Shown: piece by piece, positions 1 through 7,801 of the stretch
Numbering within the stretch: the stretch's first letter is position 1
How the letters are laid out: each line of letters opens with the position of its first letter
Assembly (NCBI GenBank): GCA_902792555.1
Contig: CADAZW010000005.1
Coordinates: 1-35,046 of the forward strand
Direction of reading: 5' to 3'
DNA: 35,046 nucleotides
Source of the DNA: an uncultured Bacteroidales bacterium
GTDB taxonomy: Bacteria; Bacteroidota; Bacteroidia; Bacteroidales; Bacteroidaceae
Notes under the pieces: generated by a model
The model's input: only the letters and a program-made list of their open reading frames with translations
Told to the model about the DNA's origin: nothing
Database searches by the model: none
Translations under genes and position numbers: made by a program

Positions 1-2
1 CC

Positions 3-365
3 GGTACCGCAGCCCACGGCGCCAACGTATTCTTCATCTCCATCACCAACCCCGACAACAAGGCCTTCAAGGAGAAGGAGGGTGCCGTCGTTACCGTTTT
101 CTTCGACGGCAGCGAGCTGGCTGACGGCGACTACGTAGTGAAGATGACCTCTTCACTGGCCGTAGGTACCGACGCCAAGTCCTACAAGGCAGCCGACATG
201 GACGCCAAGTTCAGCATCAAGGACGGTAAGGTGACCGCCGTTGCAGCCCTCACCGCTGAGGCCGTTGCAGCCGGCAAGGCTGTCTACACCGTTGACGGCA
301 AGAAGGTAGCTGCTCCTGCAAAGGGTCAGATCTACGTTGTTGACGGCAAAGTTGTTAAATTCTAA
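3..365 (+). CDS. C-terminal part of a secreted protein with a Prevotella-type sorting tail (5' end outside window)
   Basis: The reading frame is open from the first bases to the TAA at 363-365, so only about the last 120 residues are visible. The last residues (YTVDGKKV, then GQIYVVDGKVVKF) resemble the short C-terminal tail found on many exported Prevotella proteins, which fits type IX secretion or surface anchoring. The preceding segment is rich in Ala, Gly, Asp and Lys and looks like a small beta-sandwich or carbohydrate-module end. No catalytic motif is visible, so the function of the whole protein cannot be given. An ATG at 138 is internal and is not the start. The frame and strand are secure. 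The sorting-tail reading is inference. Confidence 0.75.
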   Translation, partial: GTAAHGANVFFISITNPDNKAFKEKEGAVVTVFFDGSELADGDYVVKMTSSLAVGTDAKSYKAADMDAKFSIKDGKVTAVAALTAEAVAAGKAVYTVDGKKVAAPAKGQIYVVDGKVVKF

Positions 366-366
366 C

Positions 367-443
367 AACTTCGCGAACTTTTGCAGCGCTTGTCGCTGCG
401 CAGCAGCGGTGCGCGAAAAGCAAAAGTGAGAGCGAAGCGGCAA
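367..443. repeat. Nested imperfect inverted repeat just after the first gene
   Basis: CTTCGC and AACTTTTGC on the left are matched by GCAAAAGT and GCGAAG on the right, around an inner GCAGCG/CGCTGC hairpin. The right end carries the 16-mer GAGAGCGAAGCGGCAA (428-443), found again at 32827-32842 in another gap. It may fold into a long imperfect hairpin downstream of the stop codon. Function is unknown. Confidence 0.5.
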
Positions 444-512
444 GGCTGTGAAGTTCTAAGAGATCCCCTCTTATCCCCCTAAAGGGGGAGGAAGGGACAC
501 TCCAATACGATT

Positions 513-550
513 TCGGGAGGCGCAATTGTTTGCGCCTCCCGATTGTTTGC
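513..550 (+). terminator. Rho-independent-type terminator
   Basis: A perfect 12-bp stem (TCGGGAGGCGCA at 513-524, TGCGCCTCCCGA at 531-542) closes a 6-base loop and is followed by a short T-rich stretch. It lies about 150 bases after the first gene's stop codon and probably ends that transcript. Confidence 0.75.
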
Positions 551-640
551 TATAATTATCTTTTCTCTGTTCTCTGTTATCTATTCTCTGTTATATATTC
601 TCCTTTCTCTGTTCCCTTTTCCCTATTTGTGCCGCCAACA
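541..640. repeat. Pyrimidine-rich degenerate repeat tract
   Basis: The motif TTCTCTGTT(AT/CT) recurs several times in a C/T-rich stretch. It looks like the low-complexity filler common in Bacteroidales gaps. No gene or promoter can be defended inside it. Confidence 0.45.
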
Positions 641-725
641 ACACTTCTTCTATTCTAGAGGAGGGAAAGGATTTCCTCCCTTTTCATCGGGAAAATCGCC
701 AGGCAGAAAACCCGTTTCGTAAAGT

Positions 726-933
726 CAAAATCTAATCGCGTATGGATTATTTATTATTGCGTAAGAATATTCTTTTATCGCGAAGAAAAGAAATTTAATC
801 GCGTCGAGCCGAAATCTAATCGCGCCGAAATCAAATCTAATCGCGCCGAAACTGACCACTTCCTCGCGATTATTTTTTTCCTTCTCGCAATTAAAAAAAT
901 TCTCTTCGCGGAAAATTCTTCTATCCTCGCGAA
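726..933. repeat. 21-base-period CGCG array, copy 1
   Basis: Five-base cores (TCGCG or TTGCG) start at 736, 757, 778, 799, 820 and 841, exactly 21 bases apart. The better-conserved units read roughly CCGAA..AAATCTAATCGCG. After TAATCGCG (838-845) come 19 bases and then its reverse complement CGCGATTA (865-872). To the right, CGC continues at 865, 886, 907 and 928, again every 21 bases, in AT-rich sequence. The array lies in the gap between the first gene (+) and the antiporter gene (-), whose 3' ends face each other. The minus frame is open through it, but 21 is a multiple of three, so this is expected. See copies at 22320 and 34271. Confidence 0.85.
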
Positions 934-1069
934 AATTTTTCTTAAGCCCACATTCCCTGGCTTTATGTCCACGTTAAACATCTTAAAGTAAACGGCAAGA
1001 AAAAGGCACAAATGACTTTGGCCATTAAAAATTGCCTACTTATTAGTGTTCCGCCCTTACCACACAATT

Positions 1070-2035
1070 CTATGCCACAACGGTATAGGCGATATAGGAT
1101 ATATATATGGACAGGAGGACGGCGCCCTCCCAGCGCTCAAGGGTGCGGCGAGTGAACATAAAGAACCATAGCAGGGCAGCCAGTCCGCCCATGAGAAGAT
1201 AGTCATAGAAGAAGCCTACATCGGCATTATGGATAGGACAGATAACTGCGGGCAGGCCGATGCCAAACAGAACATTGAAGGTGACGGAACCTACGATATT
1301 GCCAATAGCCATGTCCTGCTGACCCTTGCGGGCTGCTATGACGGAGGCAAAAAGCTCAGGGAAACTGGTGCCGACGGCTACGATGGTAAGTCCTATTATT
1401 CTCTCCATATCCTTGGGGTCAGCTCCAACGGCCTCGCCTATCTCGCGAGCTATGCCGGAAGCGCCATGAACGAGCAGATTGGAGCCGCCTACCAACAGAC
1501 CAAGTGCGAAGAGTGCAATGAGAATGGCTTTCCACAGAGCCATAACGGGCTCTGATTTCTCTTCGTTGGATTCGGCTTTTTTGGTAAGTCGACGCGAACG
1601 ACGCACCTCCCACGAAACGAACAGAATGAGGATGGTCACGCCGATGATACCTGCCAAGCGACCAATGGTACCGGTCATACCCACGCCAACCAACAGCCAG
1701 CAGGCTGCAATCATCATGGGAAGGTCAACCTTGAGAGTAAAAGTCTTGGAAACGCACGGTATAATGAGGGCTGTGACGCCGAGAATCATGCCGATATTGG
1801 CTATGTTGGAACCCACGACATTGCCCACGCTGATGCCGGGACTGTCAGCAAGGGCAGCCTGCAGGCTGACGAATAGCTCGGGGGCACTAGTGCCGAACCC
1901 AATAACGGTAAGGCCGATTACCATAGGACTAAGCTTGGCCTTCTTGGCAATGGCCACAGCTCCGTCAACGAGCCAGTCGCCACCCTTAATGAGCAGCACA
2001 AAACCTAGGAGAACGAATAGGATGTTGAGTAACAT
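1070..2035 (-). CDS. Sodium/calcium exchanger family membrane protein (YrbG-like)
   Basis: The 321-residue protein is an inner-membrane cation:calcium antiporter of the CaCA superfamily, which exchanges Ca2+ for Na+ or H+. The two inverted alpha repeats that form the ion site are clear: GFGTSAPEL at residues 46-54 with GNVVGSNIAN at 71-80, and VGTSFPEL at 221-228 with GNIVGS at 245-250. Around ten hydrophobic segments flank a charged cytoplasmic loop at about 143-163. Length matches the bacterial YrbG group (about 320-330). The ATG at 2035 begins a hydrophobic N-terminus directly and lies 62 bases after a good -7 box. The ion actually carried cannot be read from sequence. Confidence 0.92.
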   Translation of the reverse strand: MLLNILFVLLGFVLLIKGGDWLVDGAVAIAKKAKLSPMVIGLTVIGFGTSAPELFVSLQAALADSPGISVGNVVGSNIANIGMILGVTALIIPCVSKTFTLKVDLPMMIAACWLLVGVGMTGTIGRLAGIIGVTILILFVSWEVRRSRRLTKKAESNEEKSEPVMALWKAILIALFALGLLVGGSNLLVHGASGIAREIGEAVGADPKDMERIIGLTIVAVGTSFPELFASVIAARKGQQDMAIGNIVGSVTFNVLFGIGLPAVICPIHNADVGFFYDYLLMGGLAALLWFFMFTRRTLERWEGAVLLSIYISYIAYTVVA

Positions 2036-2096
2036 CTTGTATTATTTAAACTTTATTGCCGGATCCAATTGTGGATACTGTTGGAAATTGGAGGTG

Positions 2097-2128
2097 CAAA
2101 GATACTCTGTCTGAAGAATTGGTGCAAG
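2097..2128 (-). promoter_or_regulatory. Bacteroidota-type promoter for the antiporter gene
   Basis: On the minus strand a -7 box TAtcTTTG (2104-2097) is preceded, 20 bases upstream, by CTTG (2128-2125), one mismatch from the -33 consensus TTTG. It lies between the upstream gene's stop and the antiporter ATG. Confidence 0.55.
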
Positions 2129-2179
2129 GACCAAGGCATTACAATATTATTACAGATAAAGACAAAAGACTTCCATGGA

Positions 2180-3412
2180 TTAGCCGAAGAAAAGATAGCA
2201 GACAAAGATGGCAGCTACTATTCCGATGAGGTCGGCAAGAAGGCCACAGACGACGGCGTGGCGCGTCTTGCTGATACCGACGGCGCCGAAATAGACGGCC
2301 AGGATGTAGAAAGTAGTGTCGGTGCTGCCCTGGAAGATACAACTGAGGCGACCGATGAAGGAATCGGCGCCGAAGGCGTTCATGGCATCGACCATCATGC
2401 CCCGGGCTCCGCTGCCGGAGAGAGGCTTCATGAGCGCGGTGGGCAGGGCGCCTACCCAGTCGGTAGCCATACCTATAAACTCAAAGGCTTTCTGCAGACC
2501 GAGAATAAGCCAGTCCATAGCGCCAGAGGCACGGAATACGCCGATTGCCACGAGCATCGCTACAAGGTAGGGAATTATTCGCACAGCGGTCTGAAATCCC
2601 TCCTTGGCTCCCTCTACGAAGGCATCATATACATTAATTTTCTTTCTTACGCCAGAGAAAAGGAAAATCATAATGATGAGCATGAGCAGGAGGTTGGCGC
2701 CCATAGTGGTGACAGAGTTAAGAGAATCCTTATCCATCTGGGTGAAAGCCCACACGATGGCCGCCACAGCCACGCAAGCTCCGCCGAGGGTTAGCAGCAG
2801 AGTGCGGTTGAAGAGGTTAATCTTCTGATAGATGGAGGTAATAATAACACCACCAAGAGTGGCTGCGAAAGTGGCTATGAGAATGGGTAGGAAGACATCA
2901 GTAGGCTGAGCAGCCCCCATCTGGGCACGATAGACGAGAATGGAGATAGGCACGATGGTGAGACCGCTGGTGTTGAGCACAAGAAACATGATCATGGGAT
3001 TGGTGGCGGTGTCCTTCTTGGGATTAAGGCTTTGTAGGCCCTCCATTGTCTTGAGACCCAATGGGGTGGCGGCATTGTCAAGACCGAGCATATTAGCCGA
3101 GATATTCATGAACATGTTTCCGAAAACGGGATGATTCTTGGGAATGTCGGGGAAGAGCTTGACCATGACAGGACTGAGAACACGGGCCAAGGCATTGATG
3201 AGGCCGCCACGCTCGCCAATCTTCATGATGCCGAGCCAGAGCGACAGCACACCGGTAAGACCAAGACTGAGCTCGAAGGCCGTCTTGGCGGTATCAAAGG
3301 TAGAGTCCATGATGGCGGGGAAGACCTCCATGTCGCCCATGAAGAGCAGTTTGACCAGACCTATCAGAAAAGCTATTGCAAAGAATGCAATCCAAATGTA
3401 ATTGAGTACCAT
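2180..3412 (-). CDS. Fused SpmA/SpmB-type nucleoside-recognition (Gate) domain membrane protein
   Basis: This 410-residue membrane protein looks like a fusion of the two spore-maturation proteins SpmA (about residues 1-200) and SpmB (about 215-410), each with a nucleoside-recognition/Gate domain. The SpmA half has the conserved asparagine-rich stretch NISANMLGLDNAATPLG and, further on, FLVLNTSG. The SpmB half has the matching SGARGMMVDAMNAFG and FQGSTDTTFYILAVYFG. Non-sporulating Bacteroidota commonly carry such a fusion. The family is probably a transporter, but its substrate is not established. The ATG at 3412 opens a hydrophobic segment. A separate -7 box near 3500 suggests its own transcript. 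Gene product class is confident, role is not. Confidence 0.88.
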   Translation of the reverse strand: MVLNYIWIAFFAIAFLIGLVKLLFMGDMEVFPAIMDSTFDTAKTAFELSLGLTGVLSLWLGIMKIGERGGLINALARVLSPVMVKLFPDIPKNHPVFGNMFMNISANMLGLDNAATPLGLKTMEGLQSLNPKKDTATNPMIMFLVLNTSGLTIVPISILVYRAQMGAAQPTDVFLPILIATFAATLGGVIITSIYQKINLFNRTLLLTLGGACVAVAAIVWAFTQMDKDSLNSVTTMGANLLLMLIIMIFLFSGVRKKINVYDAFVEGAKEGFQTAVRIIPYLVAMLVAIGVFRASGAMDWLILGLQKAFEFIGMATDWVGALPTALMKPLSGSGARGMMVDAMNAFGADSFIGRLSCIFQGSTDTTFYILAVYFGAVGISKTRHAVVCGLLADLIGIVAAIFVCYLFFG

Positions 3413-3497
3413 CCTTTATGTTCTATTTTTGATTTTATTGCCATTCCGGCAATCTCTCGATGACTGCGGCATGACTGCTTCCGATGTATACAAAATG

Positions 3498-3505
3498 CAA
3501 AAGTA
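3498..3505 (-). promoter_or_regulatory. Probable -7 promoter box for the SpmA/B gene
   Basis: The minus strand reads TActTTTG (3505-3498), matching the Bacteroidota -7 consensus, about 90 bases upstream of the ATG at 3412 and just past the preceding stop codon. No clear -33 TTTG is seen at the right distance. Confidence 0.4.
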
Positions 3506-3509
3506 CGAA

Positions 3510-4730
3510 TTAATTAACAATTAAAGTAGTGTTGTCGGAATTTTTGGCCACCTTGCGGCATTTTATCAACAGATGGGAGCCGTCGACTGCAGTAGTGGCA
3601 AAGAGGTAGAGGTCGCCACCCTCACGCAGTTTGAGCCGCTTGCGGAGTTCTGCAACAGAGGCAGGGAAATTGCGCACGGTGATATTAGCCTGTTGCACGC
3701 CTGAAAGCAGTCGGTGAATATCAGACTTGCCGAAGCCGCCCCATTCTATTATCCTAAAGATGCGACCGGGGAAAGTAGGGCAAAGCTGAGTGGAGGTGAA
3801 GAGATTGCTGGAGGGATGAAGTTTGAGAAGTCCGCAGCGAGCAGCTACAGCATCTTGCACGCCGGCTTTGAGTAGCGAAGCATTTGGCTCATAAAGAAAA
3901 GCGCCCATTTCATCGAGATATTTGGGTTGGGTGGTCCATGCCTTATGAGCCAGGCAGGAGACAGGGATATCGTCAGTGTCAAGATTGACGCAAAAGATAT
4001 GCAACGGACTATCGACAGCAGAGAGCACAAGTAGTAGTTCGCGGCACTCGCCCCTGACACTTACGACATGAACCTCGTTGACATGATTCAGCCGGCGCAA
4101 AGCCATGTGGATATCAAGCATAGGTGACAGCTTGAGCAACACGAGAGACGAATAAGCAAGGAGATCAGACTGCATGGCGGAAACATCGGGCACACAGTGC
4201 TCGATGGCCACAGTCTTGCGCCCCACACCATCGCGACGAGCGGGGTCAAGGAAGAGCAACGAATAGCGACGAAAGAGCCAAGCACCGTCGGAGGCGGAAT
4301 CAGCATTGATCACCTCGGCATGAGGGATACCCAGAAGAGGAAAATTGTGAGAGACTATGCGACAGAGATCAGGCTGCTGCTCAAAATAGTATGAATGAGT
4401 AAAGAGAGGCGCCAGGTAGGAAAAATCTACGCCAAAGCCGCCGGTGAGGTCGGCCATCGACACCCTTTCGGCTGCAGCAGGCAAGAGACGCTCCACAAGC
4501 TGGCGCTTATAGAGAGCTGTGGCCTGGCTGGAACACTGCTCCATAGAGAGGCGCGGCGGATAGAACAGTCCCTCTATCTGTGCCCATAAGGGCAGCTTGC
4601 GCTTGGCAAGTTGACGACCCTCTATCTGCTGCAGACACCATCGGGCATCAACACCCTCAGGCATCGGGGCCAGCGCCAGTCGACTCACATCATCGTCCAA
4701 GTGGGCGGCTATATATTCTTCGTTGGTCAT
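3510..4730 (-). CDS. THUMP-like domain, SAM-dependent class I methyltransferase
   Basis: The 406-residue protein resembles the Bacteroidota methyltransferases annotated with a C-terminal THUMP-like domain, probably acting on RNA. The SAM-binding motif DLTGGFGVDF is at residues 94-103. An LDPARRD motif at 161-167 takes the place of the D-P-P-R type catalytic loop of related tRNA and rRNA methyltransferases. The N-terminal ~80 residues form a charged helical domain, and the C-terminal ~90 residues are the THUMP-like part (LRKRLKLREGGDLYLFATT). It has its own strong promoter at 4831-4862, divergent from rmuC. Target nucleotide and substrate RNA are unknown. Confidence 0.82.
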   Translation of the reverse strand: MTNEEYIAAHLDDDVSRLALAPMPEGVDARWCLQQIEGRQLAKRKLPLWAQIEGLFYPPRLSMEQCSSQATALYKRQLVERLLPAAAERVSMADLTGGFGVDFSYLAPLFTHSYYFEQQPDLCRIVSHNFPLLGIPHAEVINADSASDGAWLFRRYSLLFLDPARRDGVGRKTVAIEHCVPDVSAMQSDLLAYSSLVLLKLSPMLDIHMALRRLNHVNEVHVVSVRGECRELLLVLSAVDSPLHIFCVNLDTDDIPVSCLAHKAWTTQPKYLDEMGAFLYEPNASLLKAGVQDAVAARCGLLKLHPSSNLFTSTQLCPTFPGRIFRIIEWGGFGKSDIHRLLSGVQQANITVRNFPASVAELRKRLKLREGGDLYLFATTAVDGSHLLIKCRKVAKNSDNTTLIVN

Positions 4731-4830
4731 GAGACTCTTTGTGTTTGAAACGTGAAAATAAAATCACTTCCTACGATAAAAAAACACACGCTGCACATTG
4801 GCTACTATCTTAACAGTCTGCACTCGAACG

Positions 4831-4862
4831 CAAATTTACCTGTTTTTAAGCGAATATTCAAA
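4831..4862 (-). promoter_or_regulatory. Consensus Bacteroidota promoter for the methyltransferase gene
   Basis: The minus strand carries TTTG (4862-4859), a 20-base spacer and TAaaTTTG (4838-4831), a full match to both Bacteroidota sigma-ABfr elements. It implies a leader of roughly 95 bases before the ATG at 4730. Confidence 0.75.
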
Positions 4863-4897
4863 GGCTCGATTTATTTCTGCTGAAAAAAGGGGATTTA

Positions 4898-4930
4898 TTT
4901 GCATTTCTATTACAAAATAGACTATTTTTG
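4898..4930 (+). promoter_or_regulatory. Consensus Bacteroidota promoter for rmuC
   Basis: TTTG at 4898-4901, a 21-base spacer and TAttTTTG at 4923-4930 match both consensus elements. The rmuC ATG at 4950 is only 20 bases beyond the -7 box, so the leader is very short. The promoter is divergent from that at 4831-4862, about 35 bases away. Confidence 0.8.
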
Positions 4931-4949
4931 CATACAAATTTAATTCATA

Positions 4950-6209
4950 ATGATTACAACGATTCTCCTTACACTGGCCGGCCTTGCCATCGGGGCAGTG
5001 ATAGCCGCCATGGCATGCAACAACAGAATTTCGCAACTGAAATACCAAAACGGGGTGCTTAAAACAAAACTTGACAATGCCTATCAGCGCACCGACGAAC
5101 TCAACGCCCTGCATGCCACCGAACTAGAACGTCTGAGAAAAGACCAAAAGGAACAACTAGAGCAGCAGCTGGCCTTGATGAAGGAGCAGATCAACAGCTC
5201 ATCGGAAGAGATTCTGCACAAGCGGCAGCAGCAGCTGGAGACCACAAGCCGGCAGGCTCTTCTGAAAATTGTGGACCCTCTGCAAACGGAACTAAAGCGT
5301 ATGCAGGAGATAGTGGACAAGGCCACCCTGGAACATTCCAACAGTATGTCACGCCTTGACTCGGCTATTAAGTCGAACATTATGCAGGTCAAAGACGTTG
5401 GTGAGAAGGCTGACCGACTGGCTCAGGCCCTATCTGGTGAAAGTAAGACCCAAGGTGATTTCGGCGAGCTGCGCCTGAAACAGCTACTAGACGATATGGG
5501 ATTTGAGGAAGGGCTGCAATATGAGCAGCAGGTAACGCTACGCGATGAACGTGACCATGCAATTACCGACAGCGACGGTCACCGCCTGCAACCCGACGTG
5601 ATACTACACTTCCCCGAAAAGCGCGACATAATCATTGACTCAAAAGTATCGCTGACAGCCTTCAAAGACTACTACGCCGCTGACGACGAGCAGCAACGCA
5701 AGGAAGCCATGAAACGACACGTAGGATCGGTGCGCAAACACATAGACGAGCTGGCACGCAAGGATTACTCTAAATACCTATGCGGCAACAAACTAGACTT
5801 CGTGATTATGTACGTTTTTAGTGAGAGCGCATTGCAGTTAGCTCTGTCGGCAGAGCCTCAGCTATACAAGGAAGCATATGAGAAACACGTGATTCTCTGC
5901 GGAAGCAATAATCTCTACGCCTTGCTACGAGTGTTGGAAACGAGCTGGAAGCAAATGCAGCAAGTAGAAAATCATCAGAAAATATTTGATGCCGCCAACA
6001 TCATAGTAGAAAGAGTGCAGGTTTTTGCGGAGCGATTTCAGCGGGTGGAAGACTGCCTTGCTTCCACCCAAAAGGCCATTGACGAAGTAAAGCGCAGCAC
6101 ATCCAACAGCGGACAGAGCATAGTAGTGGCCGCCAATAAACTGGTGAAAATCGGCGCTTCGGAAAGCAAGCGCCACAAAGCCCTACCTAAAGACTCCACT
6201 GCACAGTAG
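4950..6209 (+). CDS. rmuC: DNA recombination protein RmuC
   Basis: This is a 419-residue RmuC-family protein. The family limits certain DNA rearrangements such as inversions between short repeats, and its core resembles restriction-endonuclease-like folds. Residues 1-20 form an N-terminal membrane anchor. Residues about 25-150 are a Gln/Glu/Lys-rich coiled coil. The RmuC core follows, with GDFGELRLKQLLDDMGF (about 169-185), LQPDVILHFPEKRDIIIDSK and FVIMYVFSESAL. The family's usual domain order and length are kept. It is transcribed alone from a consensus promoter. Its 3' end lies 8 bases from the convergent gene at 6218-6676, so the two share a terminator region. Confidence 0.95.
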   Translation: MITTILLTLAGLAIGAVIAAMACNNRISQLKYQNGVLKTKLDNAYQRTDELNALHATELERLRKDQKEQLEQQLALMKEQINSSSEEILHKRQQQLETTSRQALLKIVDPLQTELKRMQEIVDKATLEHSNSMSRLDSAIKSNIMQVKDVGEKADRLAQALSGESKTQGDFGELRLKQLLDDMGFEEGLQYEQQVTLRDERDHAITDSDGHRLQPDVILHFPEKRDIIIDSKVSLTAFKDYYAADDEQQRKEAMKRHVGSVRKHIDELARKDYSKYLCGNKLDFVIMYVFSESALQLALSAEPQLYKEAYEKHVILCGSNNLYALLRVLETSWKQMQQVENHQKIFDAANIIVERVQVFAERFQRVEDCLASTQKAIDEVKRSTSNSGQSIVVAANKLVKIGASESKRHKALPKDSTAQ

Positions 6210-6217
6210 GGAGTCGT

Positions 6218-6676
6218 CTATTTCCTACCAAAGAGGCGAGAGATCCACTTTATATTGTCAATCCACTGAATGATAGGACCAATGACAGGCACCACCCGGA
6301 GACCGCCATATTTGAGTTGGCGCACCTCGTCGGGCAGGGCCTGCATGGCTGCGGTATGGAGTTCGCGCTTGACCATCGACTCCATGTGGTCTTGTGCTGC
6401 ACTTTGGGCAGCTGCTGCCTGAAGGTCCTCTACCTGCTCGTCAGTGGTCTTGCCGTCAGTCATGAAATATTTGGCATAACGGGCCAGTAGGTCATTGTAC
6501 TGCTGGCTTAGCGGACTGGCAGCGAGCTGCTGCTCGAAGGTGCCCTGGTCGGCACATCCTGAGGCCAGCTGCTCCAACTGGGCAAACAGGGCATCGGCCT
6601 CAGTCGCCCCCTCGGCGGGGAGACGATAATTGTCTAACACTTGCTTGCGAGCAACAAGCCACGGATGTGTTTCCAT
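6218..6676 (-). CDS. Conserved-looking protein of unknown function downstream of xerD
   Basis: I do not recognise this 152-residue protein. It is mostly helical by composition, rich in Ala, Gln, Leu and Glu, and has no signal peptide. Near the C-terminus is a hydrophobic, proline-containing stretch (VVPVIGPIIQWI, about residues 128-139) followed by an aromatic/basic tail (KWISRLFGRK), which could associate with a membrane. The gene starts 27 bases after the xerD stop codon on the same strand, so the two are probably co-transcribed. The open frame, compact spacing and codon use like the neighbours support a real gene. Function is open. Confidence 0.7.
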   Translation of the reverse strand: METHPWLVARKQVLDNYRLPAEGATEADALFAQLEQLASGCADQGTFEQQLAASPLSQQYNDLLARYAKYFMTDGKTTDEQVEDLQAAAAQSAAQDHMESMVKRELHTAAMQALPDEVRQLKYGGLRVVPVIGPIIQWIDNIKWISRLFGRK

Positions 6677-6703
6677 ATATGTATTCTTTTTAGGGTGATT
6701 ATT

Positions 6704-7717
6704 TTAATGGCTGCTCTGGCCGCCATGGTGCATATTACGTGGGTGGTGGAGAAGTATCTCCTCACGCAGTCGTGACCGGTCGATGTGGGTATAGATCTCG
6801 GTGGTAGCAATGCTCTCATGGCCGAGCATGGCCTGAATGGCACGCAGGTTAGCCCCGCCCTCCAACAGATGGGTGGCAAAGGAGTGGCGCAGAGTGTGAG
6901 GGGAGATATTTTTTTGGATGCCAGCCTTGGCAGCCAACTCTTTGATAAGGTGGAAAACCATGATACGCCCTATATTGCGCGTGCCGCGCCTGACAGTGAT
7001 AAAGACAAAGTCCTGATACTCGGGCGGTATCTGCCACTGGTTACGGTTGAGAAAATAGAGATGCAGCTCCTTGATGGCCTTTGGTGAGATGGGCACCAGT
7101 CGCTCCTTGGAGCCCTTGCCCTTAACCTTGATGAAGCCCTCCTCCAGATAGAGATCAGAAATCTTAAGGTTGCAGAGTTCACTGACACGCAGGCCGCAAC
7201 TATAGAGCACCTCTATCATTGCCCTGTTGCGCTGGCCTTCCTTGGTATCGAGGCGTATGGCTGCGATGAGAGCGTCTATCTCCTCCACGCTGAGCACCTC
7301 GGGCAAATGGATACCTAGTTTGGGCGAGACTAGCAGTTCGCTGGGGTCAGAGTCGATGCGCCCTGTCATGATGAGAAACCTACAGAAAGCCCTGATCCCA
7401 GAGAGGATCCTGCTCTGTGAACGGGCATCGAGGCCTATGTCGAAGAGGCCAGCTGCAAAGGCATGGAGTTGCTCAATGGTCATCTGCAGGGGCTCCACAT
7501 CCTCAGCGGCAAGGAAGGAGAGGAGCTTGTCAAGGTCGCGCATATAGGCATCGAGAGTGTTGGGCGAGAGGCCGCGCTCCAGCCGCAAGTATATGTAATA
7601 AGGGCGCACCAACTCGCGCTGCCATCGCTGCCATCTGGCGCTGCGTTGGAACAGTGAAACATCAATATTTTGCTCCTCAATGAGGTCCATATGATTTTTT
7701 CTTCCTAATTTCGCCAC
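6704..7717 (-). CDS. xerD: Site-specific tyrosine recombinase XerD
   Basis: XerD, with XerC, resolves chromosome dimers at the dif site at division. All catalytic residues are visible in the 337-residue frame: Arg177 (CGLRVSEL), Lys201 (KGKGSKER), His274 and Arg277 (HTLRHSF), His300 (LGH) and the nucleophile Tyr309 (EIYTHI). The N-terminal SAM-like core-binding domain spans about residues 30-125. The frame is some 30 residues longer than typical XerD. A second ATG at 7690 (residue 10) would shorten it and is a reasonable alternative start. The housekeeping neighbourhood and absence of att-like repeats argue for the chromosomal XerD rather than a phage integrase. Confidence 0.93.
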   Translation of the reverse strand: MAKLGRKNHMDLIEEQNIDVSLFQRSARWQRWQRELVRPYYIYLRLERGLSPNTLDAYMRDLDKLLSFLAAEDVEPLQMTIEQLHAFAAGLFDIGLDARSQSRILSGIRAFCRFLIMTGRIDSDPSELLVSPKLGIHLPEVLSVEEIDALIAAIRLDTKEGQRNRAMIEVLYSCGLRVSELCNLKISDLYLEEGFIKVKGKGSKERLVPISPKAIKELHLYFLNRNQWQIPPEYQDFVFITVRRGTRNIGRIMVFHLIKELAAKAGIQKNISPHTLRHSFATHLLEGGANLRAIQAMLGHESIATTEIYTHIDRSRLREEILLHHPRNMHHGGQSSH

Positions 7718-7801
7718 GAAATTACTAAGAAATTAGGAATAAGGTATTATTTGATATTTGAAAATTGACTTTTGATATTTAAAAATTATTGCTACTAACT
7801 T

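Noticed and set aside
775-1011. 78-codon open frame over array copy 1 as a gene
   Set aside because: The frame is open because the repeat period is a multiple of three; there is no start context and the opposite strand is also open at the related array.
4738-4756. Possible second parS (GAAACGTGAAAA)
   Set aside because: It lacks the CACGTG core and the palindrome; only the half CGTGAAA is shared.
6704-7717. Phage or island integrase instead of XerD
   Set aside because: No attachment-site repeats, tRNA target or mobile cargo nearby; sequence and context fit the housekeeping recombinase.
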